A DNA stretch of 64,000 nt, from NCBI GenBank assembly GCA_004794655.1, contig SMMW01000001.1:16156501-16220500 (forward strand), in the 5' to 3' direction. Positions 48,401 to 61,000 of this stretch are shown piece by piece (the stretch's first letter is position 1; the number at the start of each line of letters is the position of its first letter). The notes under the pieces were generated by a model. The model was not told the DNA's origin, ran no database searches, and was given only the letters and a program-made list of their open reading frames with translations. A program made the position numbers and the translations under genes. The stretch is from Marisa cornuarietis (lineage: Eukaryota > Mollusca > Gastropoda > Architaenioglossa > Ampullariidae).

Positions 48401-48905
48401 GCAAAAACATTATCTGTTTCCATGACAGCAACAGTGAACCTGGCAGAAGGCAAGCCATGTGTGACAGGTACCTCTGCAGAAGATCAGTTTTGCGTGGGAC
48501 ACAACTCATACTGTCAGGTTAGTGCACAGGATCAACAGAACTGAGGGGGAAAAGCAGCATTCCTCCTCTGCCTGACCAGCTTGAGGTTGGAATTACCAAA
48601 CTCTCTTGAAGAACAGAACTAAGGTGTTCTTGCATTTCTCTCTTACTGCTTTGCAGGTTTACTTCCAAGTGCTGGATTTTACTCACACAGGCTGCATGGT
48701 AGACTCACGGTCAGTACAGATTTCACCATCAACCAAGTTCAAGCTGACGACGGGTAAGCATCGCTGAATTCAATAAGATGCTCTTCACTTGCTCCTCTGT
48801 TAGTCGTATGCTGCATTCAAATCTCATGCTGTTGCAGGTCGGGAGTACAAGTCAACAGACTACAAAATATGGAATTCATTTGGTGAAGCATTGACAGTCA
48901 AGTGA
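30468..48905 (+). CDS. AP5M1: AP-5 complex subunit mu-1 (MUDENG)
   Basis: Thirteen coding exons: 30468-30541, 31314-31444, 35984-36075, 36240-36310, 38835-38904, 39351-39485, 45640-45720, 45928-46114, 46539-46672, 47335-47435, 48301-48517, 48657-48753 and 48838-48905. They sum to 1458 bases, 485 aa plus TGA, near the human 490. Phases agree throughout. Recognisable blocks are SIRHLWIIH, RRYPTVEKKAK, DEGDLWPLIVLQQ, PSVSLGFSLL, LPLFLNEAAPFGS, WKPGVHRGKTSIHLNITE, VTCRAELEGV, LPLFGSYNMK, ILAWNIGQKFP and the terminal YKIWNSFG. The C-terminal two thirds form the mu homology domain. AP-5 works at late endosomes/lysosomes with SPG11 and SPG15, retrieving cargo to the Golgi. Intron 1 has a GC donor (AG|GCAAGT at 30542). 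Introns carry LINE, hAT and DIRS-like insertions without damage to exons. Confidence 0.97.
31925..32345 (+). mobile_element. CR1-like LINE 3' end, copy 1 of a tandem pair
   Basis: Frame 31950-32198 gives CAPDYLQEIVPPYQPPRHLR and APKLWNALPLSLSTITSATT, then FQKRLKTDLF. This is the C-terminus of a CR1/jockey RT. A 3' UTR follows with GCGCAATGAGCATTCTTCTG, ATACCTGCGCATTATA and a (CAT)n tail. AP5M1 intron 2. Confidence 0.85.
32346..32585 (+). mobile_element. CR1-like LINE 3' end, copy 2
   Basis: Repeats the last 240 bases of the preceding copy directly after its CATCATCATCATCA tail: AACCACGTTTCAGAAAAGAC, GCGCAATGAGGATTCTTCGG, again ending in CATCATCATCATCA. The divergence shows a separate insertion or an old duplication. 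Related ends lie at 56430-56672 and 63808-64000. Confidence 0.85.
32846..35405 (-). mobile_element. RTE-like LINE, 5'-truncated, with 12-bp target duplication
   Basis: Flanked by GACATCTCATAT at 32834-32845 and 35406-35417. Reading on the minus strand, the distal endonuclease domain comes first (ITGDLNAKVGSDN, TWTSPDGITKNQIHHVII, VASDHTLVIAAVSLKLR). The RT follows at 34626-33256 (GKAPGADGITAEMLK, NWRGITLLSITSKVF, QAGFCPGRSCSELIF, LEKAFDSIHRE, GVKQGCILSPFLF and the catalytic VLDFADDIALLSH). The C-terminal tail is at 33227-32850. At least two frameshifts (near 34600 and 33240) break the frame, so it is inactive. It ends in an ATTGATTGAT-type tail, common for RTE. It is antisense in AP5M1 intron 2. 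Confidence 0.93.
36601..37862 (-). mobile_element. internally deleted hAT transposon, ZBED5/SCAND3 type, 8-bp TSD
   Basis: The 1262-bp element has terminal inverted repeats beginning CAGTGGTTCTCAAAGT at both ends and a perfect 8-base duplication TTCTAGAC (36593-36600 and 37863-37870), both diagnostic of hAT. On the minus strand, 37479-37078 encodes a Lys/Ser-rich N-terminus (HWLKSGALKRKYRD). A shifted frame then gives a BED-like start (DYLSMRFWGTGDKEVPSPQC, VLCYEILA) joined directly to the hAT dimerisation end (LPFPTTYCCEVRFSALVGLK, LNVESDMKLKLSNI). The catalytic middle is deleted, so it can move only with outside transposase. It lies between AP5M1 exons 4 and 5. Confidence 0.93.
38440..38545 (+). 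mobile_element. tRNA-derived SINE, family B, 3' part
   Basis: Matches the tail of the SINE at 7477-7652: TTTCTCTGCATGTGGCATCT, GTTTACAGGGCTGGCTGC, GTGATATAGCCTCAG and GGCTCAGCGTAAAGCACC. The tRNA-like head is missing. AP5M1 intron 4. Confidence 0.7.
39606..45356 (+). mobile_element. large element with inverted ends, tentatively DIRS-like, copy 1
   Basis: The left end reads TTCTTCTTCGTACTGTACCA, GATGACATGACTATATGG. The right end keeps only CTCCATATAGTC of the inverted copy. A deleted version lies inverted at 58864-61222. Frames at 44047-44634 are broken but keep a DIRS RT/RNase H-like order: GTPIRALLRELC, LQLHAFALLEVTAEVDINLV, EWSVILNKTLELV, FRLWRSIEWGPIAMF, FVSPQPVG. At 44840-44900 SLREASVGSYQYGMVRQKF resembles the start of a tyrosine recombinase. 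No target duplication was seen, which fits DIRS but is not proof. Other open frames here (such as 41665-42231) have no recognised homology. It fills AP5M1 intron 6, in the gene's orientation. Confidence 0.5.
46442..46462. repeat. poly(T) tract
   Basis: A run of 21 T in AP5M1 intron 8, just upstream of exon 9. Confidence 0.95.
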
Positions 48906-49091
48906 GCATCTATACAAGGATCAATAAGTGGAAGAAATCTTGTTTTCTTGATTGTCAGTGCAGGAAATCTCAAGACCCAAAATGCTCGAGCAAAGAAAGA
49001 AAACCAACATCCAGGTCATAACATTCTGTATGGCATATGCTCTCAAGGAACACTGTTTAGAACTGGTTTTCTGAGTTTATTTGCAAGAATC
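48906..49091. other. AP5M1 / DHX57 tail-to-tail junction
   Basis: 186 bases lie between the two convergent stop codons. Minus-strand AATAAA at 49076-49081 is only about 11 bases past the DHX57 stop. On the plus strand the first AATAAA after AP5M1 (49317-49322) lies inside a DHX57 intron. If used, the 3' ends overlap. Confidence 0.6.
49076..49081 (-). promoter_or_regulatory. candidate DHX57 polyadenylation hexamer
   Basis: Minus-strand AATAAA (plus TTTATT) sits unusually close to the stop codon. A more distant signal inside AP5M1 is possible. Confidence 0.35.
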
Positions 49092-52000
49092 CTATTGTGT
49101 GGTGAGCAATTTCACAATGGTGTCAATTATTTTGGATCCTCGTGGGCAGGTGCTCAGATTCATATTAGGACTCTTGATCTTGTCCTGAAGCAGCTGGTCC
49201 AGTTCAAGGCGTAACTGCTGAAGCAACTGGGCAATCTGAAACAGCACATTAACAAATAAGTTGAGCAGTGCACCACCCTTAGCCACTGACATCACAATGT
49301 AGTAACATGTCGTCCCAATAAAAAAACTATGTACCTGGCTAGAAGCAGCAACAAAACGTATCCAGCCTTTGTCCATAGACAAAATAAAGTTGCCACGATG
49401 CAAATCAGAAGAGATTTGTCCTCCTCCTAGAAGCAGTAATGAATAGACAGACACCATGGTGCAGTCACGGATGTACACCTGAGGAAAAAAAAAAATCTGT
49501 GCTAATGTACGGTTTTTCTTTAGAGGAACGTTGCAATGACTCCGTGACCCTGTTATGACAATACCCACCTTGCTTGTTTTGACCTTTTCATGATACACCA
49601 GATATGGGCTTTCAAACACATGCTCTTGAAAATTGACAGAAGAAGGATGGATGTGTACCTGCAAAGAAACAGACCTTTGTAAGCTCCAGGTGACTGCATA
49701 AATTCCCCAGAATGTCCTGTCCCTCCTTGCCCTCAAATTATGTGCCAGAGAACGTCTAGTAGATTCAACACAAATGATGTACTTACTTGTCCATCTAGTC
49801 TGGTCTCAAACTTGAGATCTGCTCCTGTAACATTCAATACATCTACATTATGAAACAGATTACTGTACTGTATTTTATGTACACATGCATAATAATGGGG
49901 AACAGTATTCAATGAATATTGTGAATGGATGTTCTGTCTTCTCTTCAGGCTTTTCTACATTCAAGCAATAAATCTGATGACCTGATTCAGTAATAAGTGT
50001 CCGTTTTCTAAAGTGTCACTCCATTACTGTTGACTGGTCTAGTACAAATACCGTGCAGTAAAAGCCATGACACTTATACAGAGAGGTCTTAAGTTCCAAG
50101 CAGTATTTGTTGCTTTTTCATTTAAATAAAGTGGGAAAATCATACACATGGACAGCATACAAACCTTGAATGTTCTGTTTAAATCTTGTTTCTAAGGTCA
50201 TCACCCGCATAACATTTGGATACAGAGCTGCAACCAGGACTGCAGAAATCAATTTCCAGTTCTTGATGTTTGCGTTTGCCTTTCAGAAAAAAGTCACAAG
50301 AAAAACTACACTTCTTCATGAAGTCATTGAGCAGCACACACTTGTATCACGGACTTGTATTACTGGTCTTGGACTGCTTGCAGAGGATTTTTTTTTCAGT
50401 TAAGTTATAGAACGAGGCTTCCGGTTTATTCACATTCATTGTTTAAGCTCGCCAAGACTAACAGCAGGGGACTTCACAAGAGGCTAAGCGTTAGTCTCGG
50501 CAGACAGCAGTCCACCTATGCACATCCGTGCTTGTATGCTCTGATGGCTCTGATTCATTACACAAGCTCTATTCAGGGACCACTTCATGAATTCTCATCT
50601 AACCTTTTTTTTCTAATTTAAAAAAAATAAGTAAAAAAATAAGGGAGCCAAGAGCCATGCTGAAGCAAGCTCATTGCAACATAGATTCACACTACAAACA
50701 ATATGTATAAAGATCAAAGCTTCTACAGTGTTAAAAAATTAGCTCACATCTTGCCCTGTAACATCAAGAACACCATCTCCGCCAAACTCGCGAGCAGCTC
50801 GCTGAATGCTCCTAAGCCTGATCCCAGCATCTGTGAAGCCAATGTCTGAAAGGAGCTCCAAATACTGCTGTTTCAAACTGGCAAGCATCTGCAACCAAAG
50901 CTACACTGTCAATTGTTGTCATTGAATCAAATCATTTGCTATTAACAACCATACTAAATGAACTGTTTTAAACTGCTGACACTAAATCCAAGCATTTCTG
51001 CTCTTCCTCAATTCCCCACCTCTTATTATCATTAACTCTTGGCTGCAGTCATTTGTGGCACAAATTTAATGCATGGTGATGACGTTCATTGAACTATTTT
51101 CAAACAGAGTTGCAGCTCTTGAATGAATTTGCAAGAATCCTGACCATCTTGATGTGTTCAGGCCATTCTTCACTGGAAAAATATGGATATAACACTTGAC
51201 CAAGTTGGGCAAAGTTTGTACATGATAATTATATAAAAACCTTGTCAGGTGTATAACAATTTTTGTAATTGTAAAAACTTGGTCAGACAATTATCTCATG
51301 GGAATGGCCTTTAAGGAATAAAAGCAAACTAAGCTCCAGATTCGTCATAGACTGGATCATGAGAAGAACAACCTCTAACAGCAACACAGGCATTCAATGG
51401 ACCTTTGCCATGCAACTTGAGGATCTCGACTTTGCAGACGACATCAGCCTGTTGTCCCACAAGCAACAACATGCACAGACAAAGCAACTCGGCTCTCAGA
51501 AGAAGCAGCGACAACTAGCCTGACAATCAACATCAAGAAGACATGTAATGCAGATCAACAACAAGCAAGAAGTCCCACTTCAACTACACGGGGAATGTAT
51601 TACAGAGACTGACCGCTTCACCTACCTAGGCAGCATAGTCACCAAGGATGGAGGTGCAGATGAAGATGTAAGCAGAATAAATAAAGCCAGGCAAGCATTC
51701 CACATCCTGCGACCCATCTGGAATTCCAAGGCACTATCTCAGCACACCAAGATCAGCATCTTTCATACGAACGTAAAATCTGTCCTTCCATGGGTCTGAG
51801 ACATGGCGTGTGACAAACACCATCACAAGGAAGATTCAAACATTCATCAACAGATGTCTGCGCCACATTTTCAACATCAGATGGCCCGAGAGAATCTCCA
51901 ATGCATACCTGTGGGAGAGAGCCAACCAGAAACCTGCCAGCCAAGACATCAAGAAGCGAAAGTGGGGCTGGATCGGCCATACCCTGCGAAACCCGGCCGA

Positions 52001-55000
52001 AAATCTAACACGACAAGCTCTGGACTGGAACCCACAGGGGAGGCGCAGGGTTGGGAGACACAGAAAGACGTGGAGATCGGTCCACGGCGAGGCGGAGGCA
52101 GCTGGAATGACATGGACCCAACTGGGGAGGGAGGCCCAGAACCGGGTTCACTGGCATGGTGTAGTTGCGGCCCTATGCTCCACTGGGGGCGAAAAGGAAT
52201 AATAATAAGAAGCTCCAGATGGTAATCCTGACTGCATTCATAACTTTAAAACCATGTATCTCAATAATCTTCAAGATGTTCCACTACAAACAAGATTAGA
52301 AGTTCTGATCAGTATACATTTAGTGTACCCCTGTGTAAAATGCAAAATTTAGGTTTGTCTTTACCTGAAGTGTTTTCTGTGACATGAAATTCTCGTAACA
52401 GAATCTATGCTCTTCTTGTTTTCCTTGTTTTTTCACTTCCAGCCATTGCTGAAATATAAAACAGCTGTTTAAATGTATTAGATAAAGTAGTTGAAATATA
52501 CAAAGAAGTTTGCTGAAGTAGACCAAAAAAAACAAAATTAAATAATTGCAAAGGGTGTTGAAATATACCAAAGAAAGTGTCGGAAAGCTACCAAGAAATG
52601 CTCATAATCATTCATGCCTTATAAAAAAAAAGTTCTTACATTGTAAGCATTCAAGATGGTAAGATAGTCAGAATTTCCAACAGCAAACTCTTTCTTTTTT
52701 GCATCTGCCTCCATTTTCTTGTCAAATGGGGAAACCTGAAATAACAAAGAGGGAACAAGAGCACTAGACAAGGGTGATTATAAATAGAAACATTTAAGTA
52801 TAAACATGCTGCTTAAGCAGTATTTAAAGCATAAGCCTGTATGGAATATTTTTTATGTCATTCCTTTCTATATTAGCTTCCACATCACCCTCATGATCTT
52901 TGCCTCCTCTAGAAGATTGATGCATGCCACTTACAAATGGCGACTTAAAGCTCAGAGCTGCTGCAATTGTCAAGGAGGCATCCAGACATCGGAAGATCGA
53001 ACCAAACACCATCAGCTTTCCAAGTCTGTTCACAATTTCAAAAGTACAAAATAGAACTGGCATTTTTGGCCACAAAATCTTAAACTAAATTGCTTTACAT
53101 TTAGACTAAAACTTAATATCAATACAAACTTTATGCATCACTCAAATATTACTTTCTATTCACATTAACATTCCATGTATTTTAAACCTCCAGTGAGAAT
53201 TTGCATTGAGCATGATTCTGTGCCATTCTAGCAAGATGTATACCTCTAAAAATGCATTTAATGTACGTATGGATCTGTAAAAAGCAAAAAGGTATTTTTC
53301 ATTTCTCGGTCAGTTATAGAGAAAGCTCTACATTTGTATCAATACATATCTCACCTAACATCAAGTGGCAAAGATCCAAGGTGATAACCAAGGGCAGTCA
53401 AACCCTGTAACATGCATAAAAAAATTTGTTGCTTCATCAAGAATTGCATCTTGCTCCACTCTATGCACACATGCATTCAATATGATTTAAATACAAATAT
53501 CACACTTGCCCCTTTTTCATCGAGAGCACCAATATCCTGCAGTCGATGTATGGCATTCTTCATGGCCTCTTCACATGGTGGCTCCATAACGCTTGAAAGA
53601 ACCTCCTACAAACAGCATCATGACTGTCATTATCTTTGACATTCACAAAAGGTCACTTCAATATACTTCTTCTATCTGTGAGTGCACACATACAATGTAA
53701 GATATATTTTGGACAAACAGATCTAAGACATTACTAAAAGGATGGAGGCATGTTTTCACCAGTTACTTTGCACAGGACTTTATAATTTCACAATTGTTTA
53801 TACAGGAATGTGATAAGGGAAAATCAAAAAGTAAAGGCAATATACAATTAGAGGCTATAGAAGTAACTGTGAGCAAATAAACACAACACTTTTACATAAT
53901 CCCCAAACAAGACAATCCATTTGCTGTATCATTTAAATAGTTTCTACATTTTTGCCGAGATGTTTTTCTGCTGATTTGTAAGCCAGATGGGCACCACTTC
54001 TTTTACTTCGTCATCTGAGGTGAATCTGCGGCTATTTTGAGCCCTATTAAGTGGACCAAAGATGTGAGAATCATGCATTATGGTGACCGCAAATCTATAG
54101 CTGATATCTAAATGTGCAGCCAACTGAGACACCATTATCAGTTGGCCATCCGCCCTGTCAATGTGTTTTCTGTGCGATGTTGATGAGCAGCCAGACTGAC
54201 CTTTGTCAATTGCACCTTTCTATTTTAAACCTTCTTACCTACTCATCTTTCTACCTATTAAGTAAACCTTTCGTTGATTTTTGGTGATATGTCCATACCG
54301 AGCCAACACCCGTGTTGTTTAATATATTCTTGGAGAACATCATGCTTGAAGCTCTTCATGACCACCATACCTCCATTTCAATCGGTGGAAGACCAATCTG
54401 CAACCTACGCTTTGCAGATGATATAGATCTGTTAGCAGGTACAAACAAGGAACTGCAAGACCTCACCAACAGACTGACAGACAGCTCAAACGCATATGGA
54501 ATGGAGACAAGCACAGAAAAGAGCAAAGTTATGATCAATGGCAACGGCAAAGCAGAGATCTATATGAACGGAGTACAGCTCGAAGAGGTAAGCAGCTTCA
54601 AGTACTTGGGAGCCACTCTCTCCAAGGACGCCAGCTCCACGCAAGATATCCGCATCAGGATCGCAACAGCAACAGCAACAGCAGCAATGGCTAGGCTAGA
54701 TAGGATCTGGCATAGCCACAAGATAAGGTTCACTACCAAGTACAGGCTATACAAATCCCTGGTAGTGCCGATCCTGCTCTACGGATGCGACACGTGGACT
54801 CTACTCGCCGAAACAGAAAGGAGAATCCAGGCATTCGAGCACAAGTGTCTGAGGAGGCTGCTCCGGATCTCATACAAAGAACACAAAACCAACGACTTTG
54901 TAAGAAACAAGATTGCCACACTGGTAGGACACCAGGAACCTCTACTATCAACAGTCAAGCGACGTAAGCTGGTCTTCTTTGGCCATGTAACCCGGCACGA

Positions 55001-58000
55001 CACCTTGTCGAAGACTATCCTTCAAGGCACCTTGGAGGGTAGCCGACGCCGCGGTGGTCAGAGAAAGAACTGGCTTACGAACGTCAAAGACTGGACTGGT
55101 CGTCCTGTACAGGACCTGCTGACTATTGCCCAAAACAGGCAAGAGTGGCGGGCCCTATCAGCTGCCGCGTCTATGTGCTCCCCCCAACGCCAGGTGCCAG
55201 GCAAGGGACGACTGACTGACTGACTGAGCCAACATCTGACAGTGAATTTCAACAGGTTTCACTCCCTCTGTGAAAAGAAAGCACATAAATGTGCAATATC
55301 TGCCCGTGTGGCTGCCACCCAACTAAAGGCCAAGTGCTGCACTGTGCATGGTCAAACTCTCTAACAATGTTTACACATTGCATTTTGCTACCTCCTCATT
55401 GTTCGGTTATCACACAATTTAAAAATTGTCTTTACTTTCTTATTCTCCCCTGTACATGGGAACAGCAACTGCAACAGTATCACTCCCCAAAACTGAAAAC
55501 ATTTACACTTACTGTGGCGTCATGAGACGAAAAAATATCCAGCATTTTTACTCGTAGCATCAGTTGCTCTAAAGGCGCCCTCTGTATTTCTGCACAATAA
55601 CAAGTTCAAGCTTAACTATTATCTAATCCATATACTTTTGCTTTGCAAAATGCATTATCACAAAACAAAATCTTGAAGTCTGAGAGGTTTGATCCGAAGA
55701 ACACAAAAGAAAAGAAAGCTGCAAGATAAAAGGGATCTATTTTCATTACCTGGAATTGGTTGTTCACGCAAGACATTCTCAAATCGGTGATTTGTTAATA
55801 GATGAAAGCAGATGCCAGACATGACACGGCCTGCACGACCTCGCCGCTGAAGGGCATTTGCCTTTGACACCCACACAGTCTCCAGACTCTCCATACTGCG
55901 AGCTGCATCATACCTAAAAATAGACAGCTTCTGTATAAGCCAGACAAACAAATAGGCACAAAGTGCATCATGGGAAGACAACTGAGCCACTTGCTTATAG
56001 TTAACTTGCATCAAGCTGTCATTGTGTGGACACAAAATGAGATTTATTTTTTTAAAGCAAATCATGCAACGTTATCCTAAAATTATTCCAAACTGTGCTA
56101 AACCTGCCAGTATATGCACATCTTAACTAATAAGCTAAAATTCTAAAAGCTAAACAAGAATCACACAGAGCACCAAATACCTCTTTTCTTTCATTCTGCC
56201 CGAGTCTATTACATATACAATGTCATCAATTGTGATGGATGTCTCTGCTATGTTAGTAGCTATGACAATCTTTGTCACTCCTCCTTGAGGCCTCCTGTAC
56301 CAAAACATTAATCAGCAAGTACAGTATTACTATTTACATAGGTGAAACATGTACTTCAATACTGTACTGACCTCAAAGTGACTACACTTTTTATTTGATC
56401 TCATATTTGCCAATCCTAGCTAAATTATCCACCATCACCTCACCAACCACGTTTCGAAAAAGACTGAAGACCCATCTGTTTATTTAAGATGGACTTAAAC
56501 AACCCAGCAACACTTCTGTCTTTATTTTTTATTTTTTTATTTTACTTTCCTGGTGTTTTATCTATTTATTTACTTTATTTTTTTTCTTCTTATTTTTTTA
56601 TTTTGTTTTTGCTGTGCAATGAGCATTCTTCTGAATGGATACCTGCGCATTACAAATGGACATCATCATCATAAATTTTTAACAATGTGTCCCTAAAAGA
56701 ATACTCTTGTACAGGATTATTATTCCAACATTTACCCCAGTTCACCAAATCATGAAAGGTGCTTACGCAAAAACAGAGTTCTGTTCTTCACTGGAAAGCG
56801 ATGAATGAAGAGGGACAATCTTGTACCTGAACAAAAATTGATTGTAAATGTAGGCATCTCACAAGTGTAGATTAATTATAGACAAAACAGTACAATAGAG
56901 CAAAGTAGTGCTCTGGTAAACATTAAAATAATTAAAATGCTGCAGAAGAGGGAAAAAAAAGGGGGTCAAGGAATTATTAGCAACTCTCAGGTACTCATTA
57001 TGTTGCTTCTTAATACTTCAGCAGAACTCACTGTAAAAGGAGTTTATTTTAAACAGTATCTCCAAAAGGTGAAAAGTATTCAAATGTGTGCTCTACTGAA
57101 AACCAGAACTGCACAGTGACAAGAATGGCACAGAGGACGAGCCACATGCCGCATTTAGTCATGTGATAGAGCAGAGTGTACAGCTAATGGGATTTCTAAT
57201 CAGTCCTAGTAAGCCCTAATGCTAAAAAGGCTAATTTCATGAGGCAGCAAGGTTGTAGACACATGTCCATTGTCTCTCATTAAATATGTGCACTACCAAC
57301 AACTTTTCCTTTTCTTTTGTCACCAAGGTGATGTTAAACCTCCAACCAATTAATTATCATATGCTTCTCCTATCTACAGGCATCCTCAATGGTGTCACTA
57401 AAATTATATTATGTGGCTAAAACAAAAAAAAATACAGAAACACACAAAGCAAACAATGCAAGATACAAATAAAAAGTTGTGTACGAAAATGAAAGGGAAA
57501 AAAAACCCTACTGAGCTGTCTCGGATAGGAAGTAGAAAGATAAAACATGGGCTTCATCAACTCTTACTTTGATCTGTTGCGATGGCCAAATTCAGAAGAG
57601 GAAATTAGTGCATCCAACAATGTCTGTATTTCAGCAAAGCCAGGTAGAAACACTAAGACAGCAGCTTCCTTTGGAAACTGTAAATAATGATAATAATAAC
57701 CAAATTTATATTATAACTAAATTTATAAAGCATATTTCTCTGAGGATGTGACCTGAAGGCGATTCACATGAAAGACTACAAACTATCAGCAATATCATCC
57801 AAAAATACTTGTTTTAAATTATATATTGTTCATATTATGCAGAATGCTGTAAATCAAATGCATGTTTGGTTGAATATAAATCTCTGTTTGGTGCTTCGCT
57901 TCACATAAACCCTTCACTTAATATGATCTGTCACACAAATGCCTTAAAAATCTTTGTATGGTTGTGCTTGTGTTTAAAGCTGAAGTATGAGCTAGTGAGA

Positions 58001-61000
58001 GTGAGCGCACACATGAAAGAGCATTTGACAGGTGAACTCACTTGATGGTTACCAGCTACAATCCACTCAAGGAGAGTCACAATAAGATCAAAGTTAATTT
58101 TCTCATAATCCATATTAGCCAGACAGCGAACAGTCCGCTTGCTGTATTCTGCACATAAAAAACACATCCTGCTTAAAAAAAAAAACCTATAAAAATTCAC
58201 ATATACTATGTCTTTTCAGTTTTTGTTACATCTCAACCGTTCTCATAAATGCATATCCATAAAGTTATTTCCCTTACATCTGTACCTGAATATCTTGCTG
58301 AGAGCTGTTTCACATTCAGTTTTTCGTCAGTCCACTTGTCACTGGGATAGTCATGTTCATCGTATTCATCATCTATAGACAGTCCCATTAATGATTCTTC
58401 AATAGCCTCTGCATAACTGAGTGCTGGGCCTTTTTTGGACTTTCTGTTTCTGTTTCCACTGCTGGAAGGTGGCTTTGGTTGAGAACGGGCACATGGTGAT
58501 TTGTCCTCAACTGTAAACCTATTCCATAAATATAACTCATTTTTATTTCACATACATATTACCTATAAAATACCATTTTTGATGGTAAAATTTCTTTCTT
58601 TGAGTACTTACCAGATGACATGACTATATGGAGATCACCCTCTAGCTACCTCAAATCCAGCTGTCCAAACCCGTGCAACACGGTAGGAATTGAAAACAGC
58701 TCAGCCCCCTCCCATCCCACCTGTCTCGCTAGTGAGCCTTTCTACTCCAGTTTTAAGCCTGGATTGAGTCTGGAACCCACTGCGGGGAGGCGGGAGGGAG
58801 CTAGCTGTCATGTCATCTGGTAAGTACTCGAAGAAAGAAATTTTACCACCAAAAATAGTATTTCTTCTTCGTACTGTACCAGATGACATGACTATATGGA
58901 GAATAACTAACAGGCGGAGGGAGTGGTCGCCCACCTTGTAAGAACACCTACAAACATCCATAGGTGAACATCAAACAAAAGAAATCACATACCCAAATCC
59001 AGCCGGGCTGTAGAGTGAGGCCGCCTTGAATGAGTTATGCAACGCTGCCATCAGACCTGTCAAGCAGGCTGCTGTATCTACTCCCTGCTCTGCTGCTGAT
59101 ACCCAGCCAACTGTCACCAATGAGTCAGGATAGGGTGCAAGATCCTTAGGTAGAACCTAGTGATGGACACAATAACGCCAGCCTATAGTCCAAATGACTA
59201 TATAGTGCTGCATATCCCGAACGCTGGACTAGTGGCAACAGCTCAAGCCTCAATGCACAAACCTTCCAACTGGGGAAGCTACTGTCAAGCATCAGTGCAA
59301 AACCGCCTGCACTACTGCTAACCCCCAGGCTGTAATAGATTGCACTGAGAAAACTTTCTGTCTCACCATTCCACACTGGTAAGAACTGACAGATGCCTCC
59401 CTGATTCAGGCCAACCTCTTGGGGTAAATCCGGAGTGTTCTCACTAAATCCTATGGTAACCTGATCCTTCAGGCCTGTTCTTGGAAGTAGGAGTAGCATA
59501 TTCTCCTAGGACCCTGTTCTGGAAGAGTAATCTGAGTCAGTAAGGCAGGATTATGTGTAGGGATATGAAACCCTTACCCCTAAACTGTCAGCAAGTCAAA
59601 ACTGAGTATCTCAAGTCTCAGATATAGTAGCCACCTCTGCTCCCAATGCTAACACTATGTCTGCCCTGCCAGAAGCTTAAAGGAGACCGGGATAACGGCT
59701 CAAGAACTGTCGAGTTCCAGCGGTAAATACCATCCTCCAATCCCAAGAAGGAGTTTTCTCTCTCTAGCTATACATTGCAATGTATAATTATACATTGCAA
59801 TGTATAGCTATAAAATGCAATCTATAAGTATAGAATGAATTGTATAACTATAAAATGCAATCTATAAGTATAGAATGAATTGTATAAATATAAAATGCAA
59901 CCTATAAGTATAGAATGAATTGTATAAATATAAAATGCAACCTATAAGTATAAAATGCAATGTATAGCTATATATTGCATTCTATAATTATACATTGCAA
60001 TGTATTGCTAGAAATAGCAAATTTGAGAAAATTCCCCTCTTGGCGCCCCATCAGTAAGCCCTGAAATGACCGACCTAAGCTGTCGGTAAGTCCTGGGGCT
60101 GAACAACGGACAAAGGGAAGCGAAAATACGAGTGCGACTCGCAGTCCATAATATAAATAGGCGTTTAGAGATACTGTGACAGTAAATCACTTATTCGGCA
60201 ATGAAGTTCTGCATCAAAGGGAACGCCAAAACTTTGAACTGCTCAAAAAGGCCATAGTGTAGGCAGCGCGCGCGGACACACACGGCAAACTAAAGCGACC
60301 ATCTTCAAACACGTGAGGGTAAAGCTGCCCGCCTCCACCTAGGACACGTACGTAACTCGGAGCCCACGTGCCACGAAAAATCTCGGTGACATATCCGCTA
60401 CTGCTTTAAGCGTAGGCCGTCATTTACTAAACAACGGGGTCGGGGCCATGATTAACGTCTCTGTATCGCTCCATTTCAGGGTAAGTACCGCACACAGACG
60501 GCAGTGGAGGGGAGGGGGTGGAGGTGTCCAGCCTACTACACAGCGCTGAATACCGTTCATGATAGCAACATCAAGCGATATGACACATGCATAGCCCAAT
60601 ACAATACAGACAGCTTCTTATAACTTAACAACTACCAGGGAGGTAACGTCTGACACCACTGGGCCCGTAAATTCCACAGGGGAGGGGCAGAAGAAACATT
60701 CTTTCATGCCCCCACCCCCTACTACTTCTCTAAGAGAAACGTAGCGGTGTCGGGAAACCCTCTTTCTGGGTAGCGGGATATTATTAGCTGTTCTAGCCTT
60801 ACCTTATGTTGCTCTAAGATAAGAGCAATTAACAAGCCGAAGCGAAAACCTTCCCGCCGTGTTTCGTCTCTGACCACCTGCCGCAACTTTGTCCCTTTCA
60901 GTAGAAGAAGCGGTAAACTTCACAGGAATAAAAAGGACGCCAGGCTGTCAGTACTGCGCCTATGAAAGACAGCAGAAAACCACACTTCACAGGCCTCACA

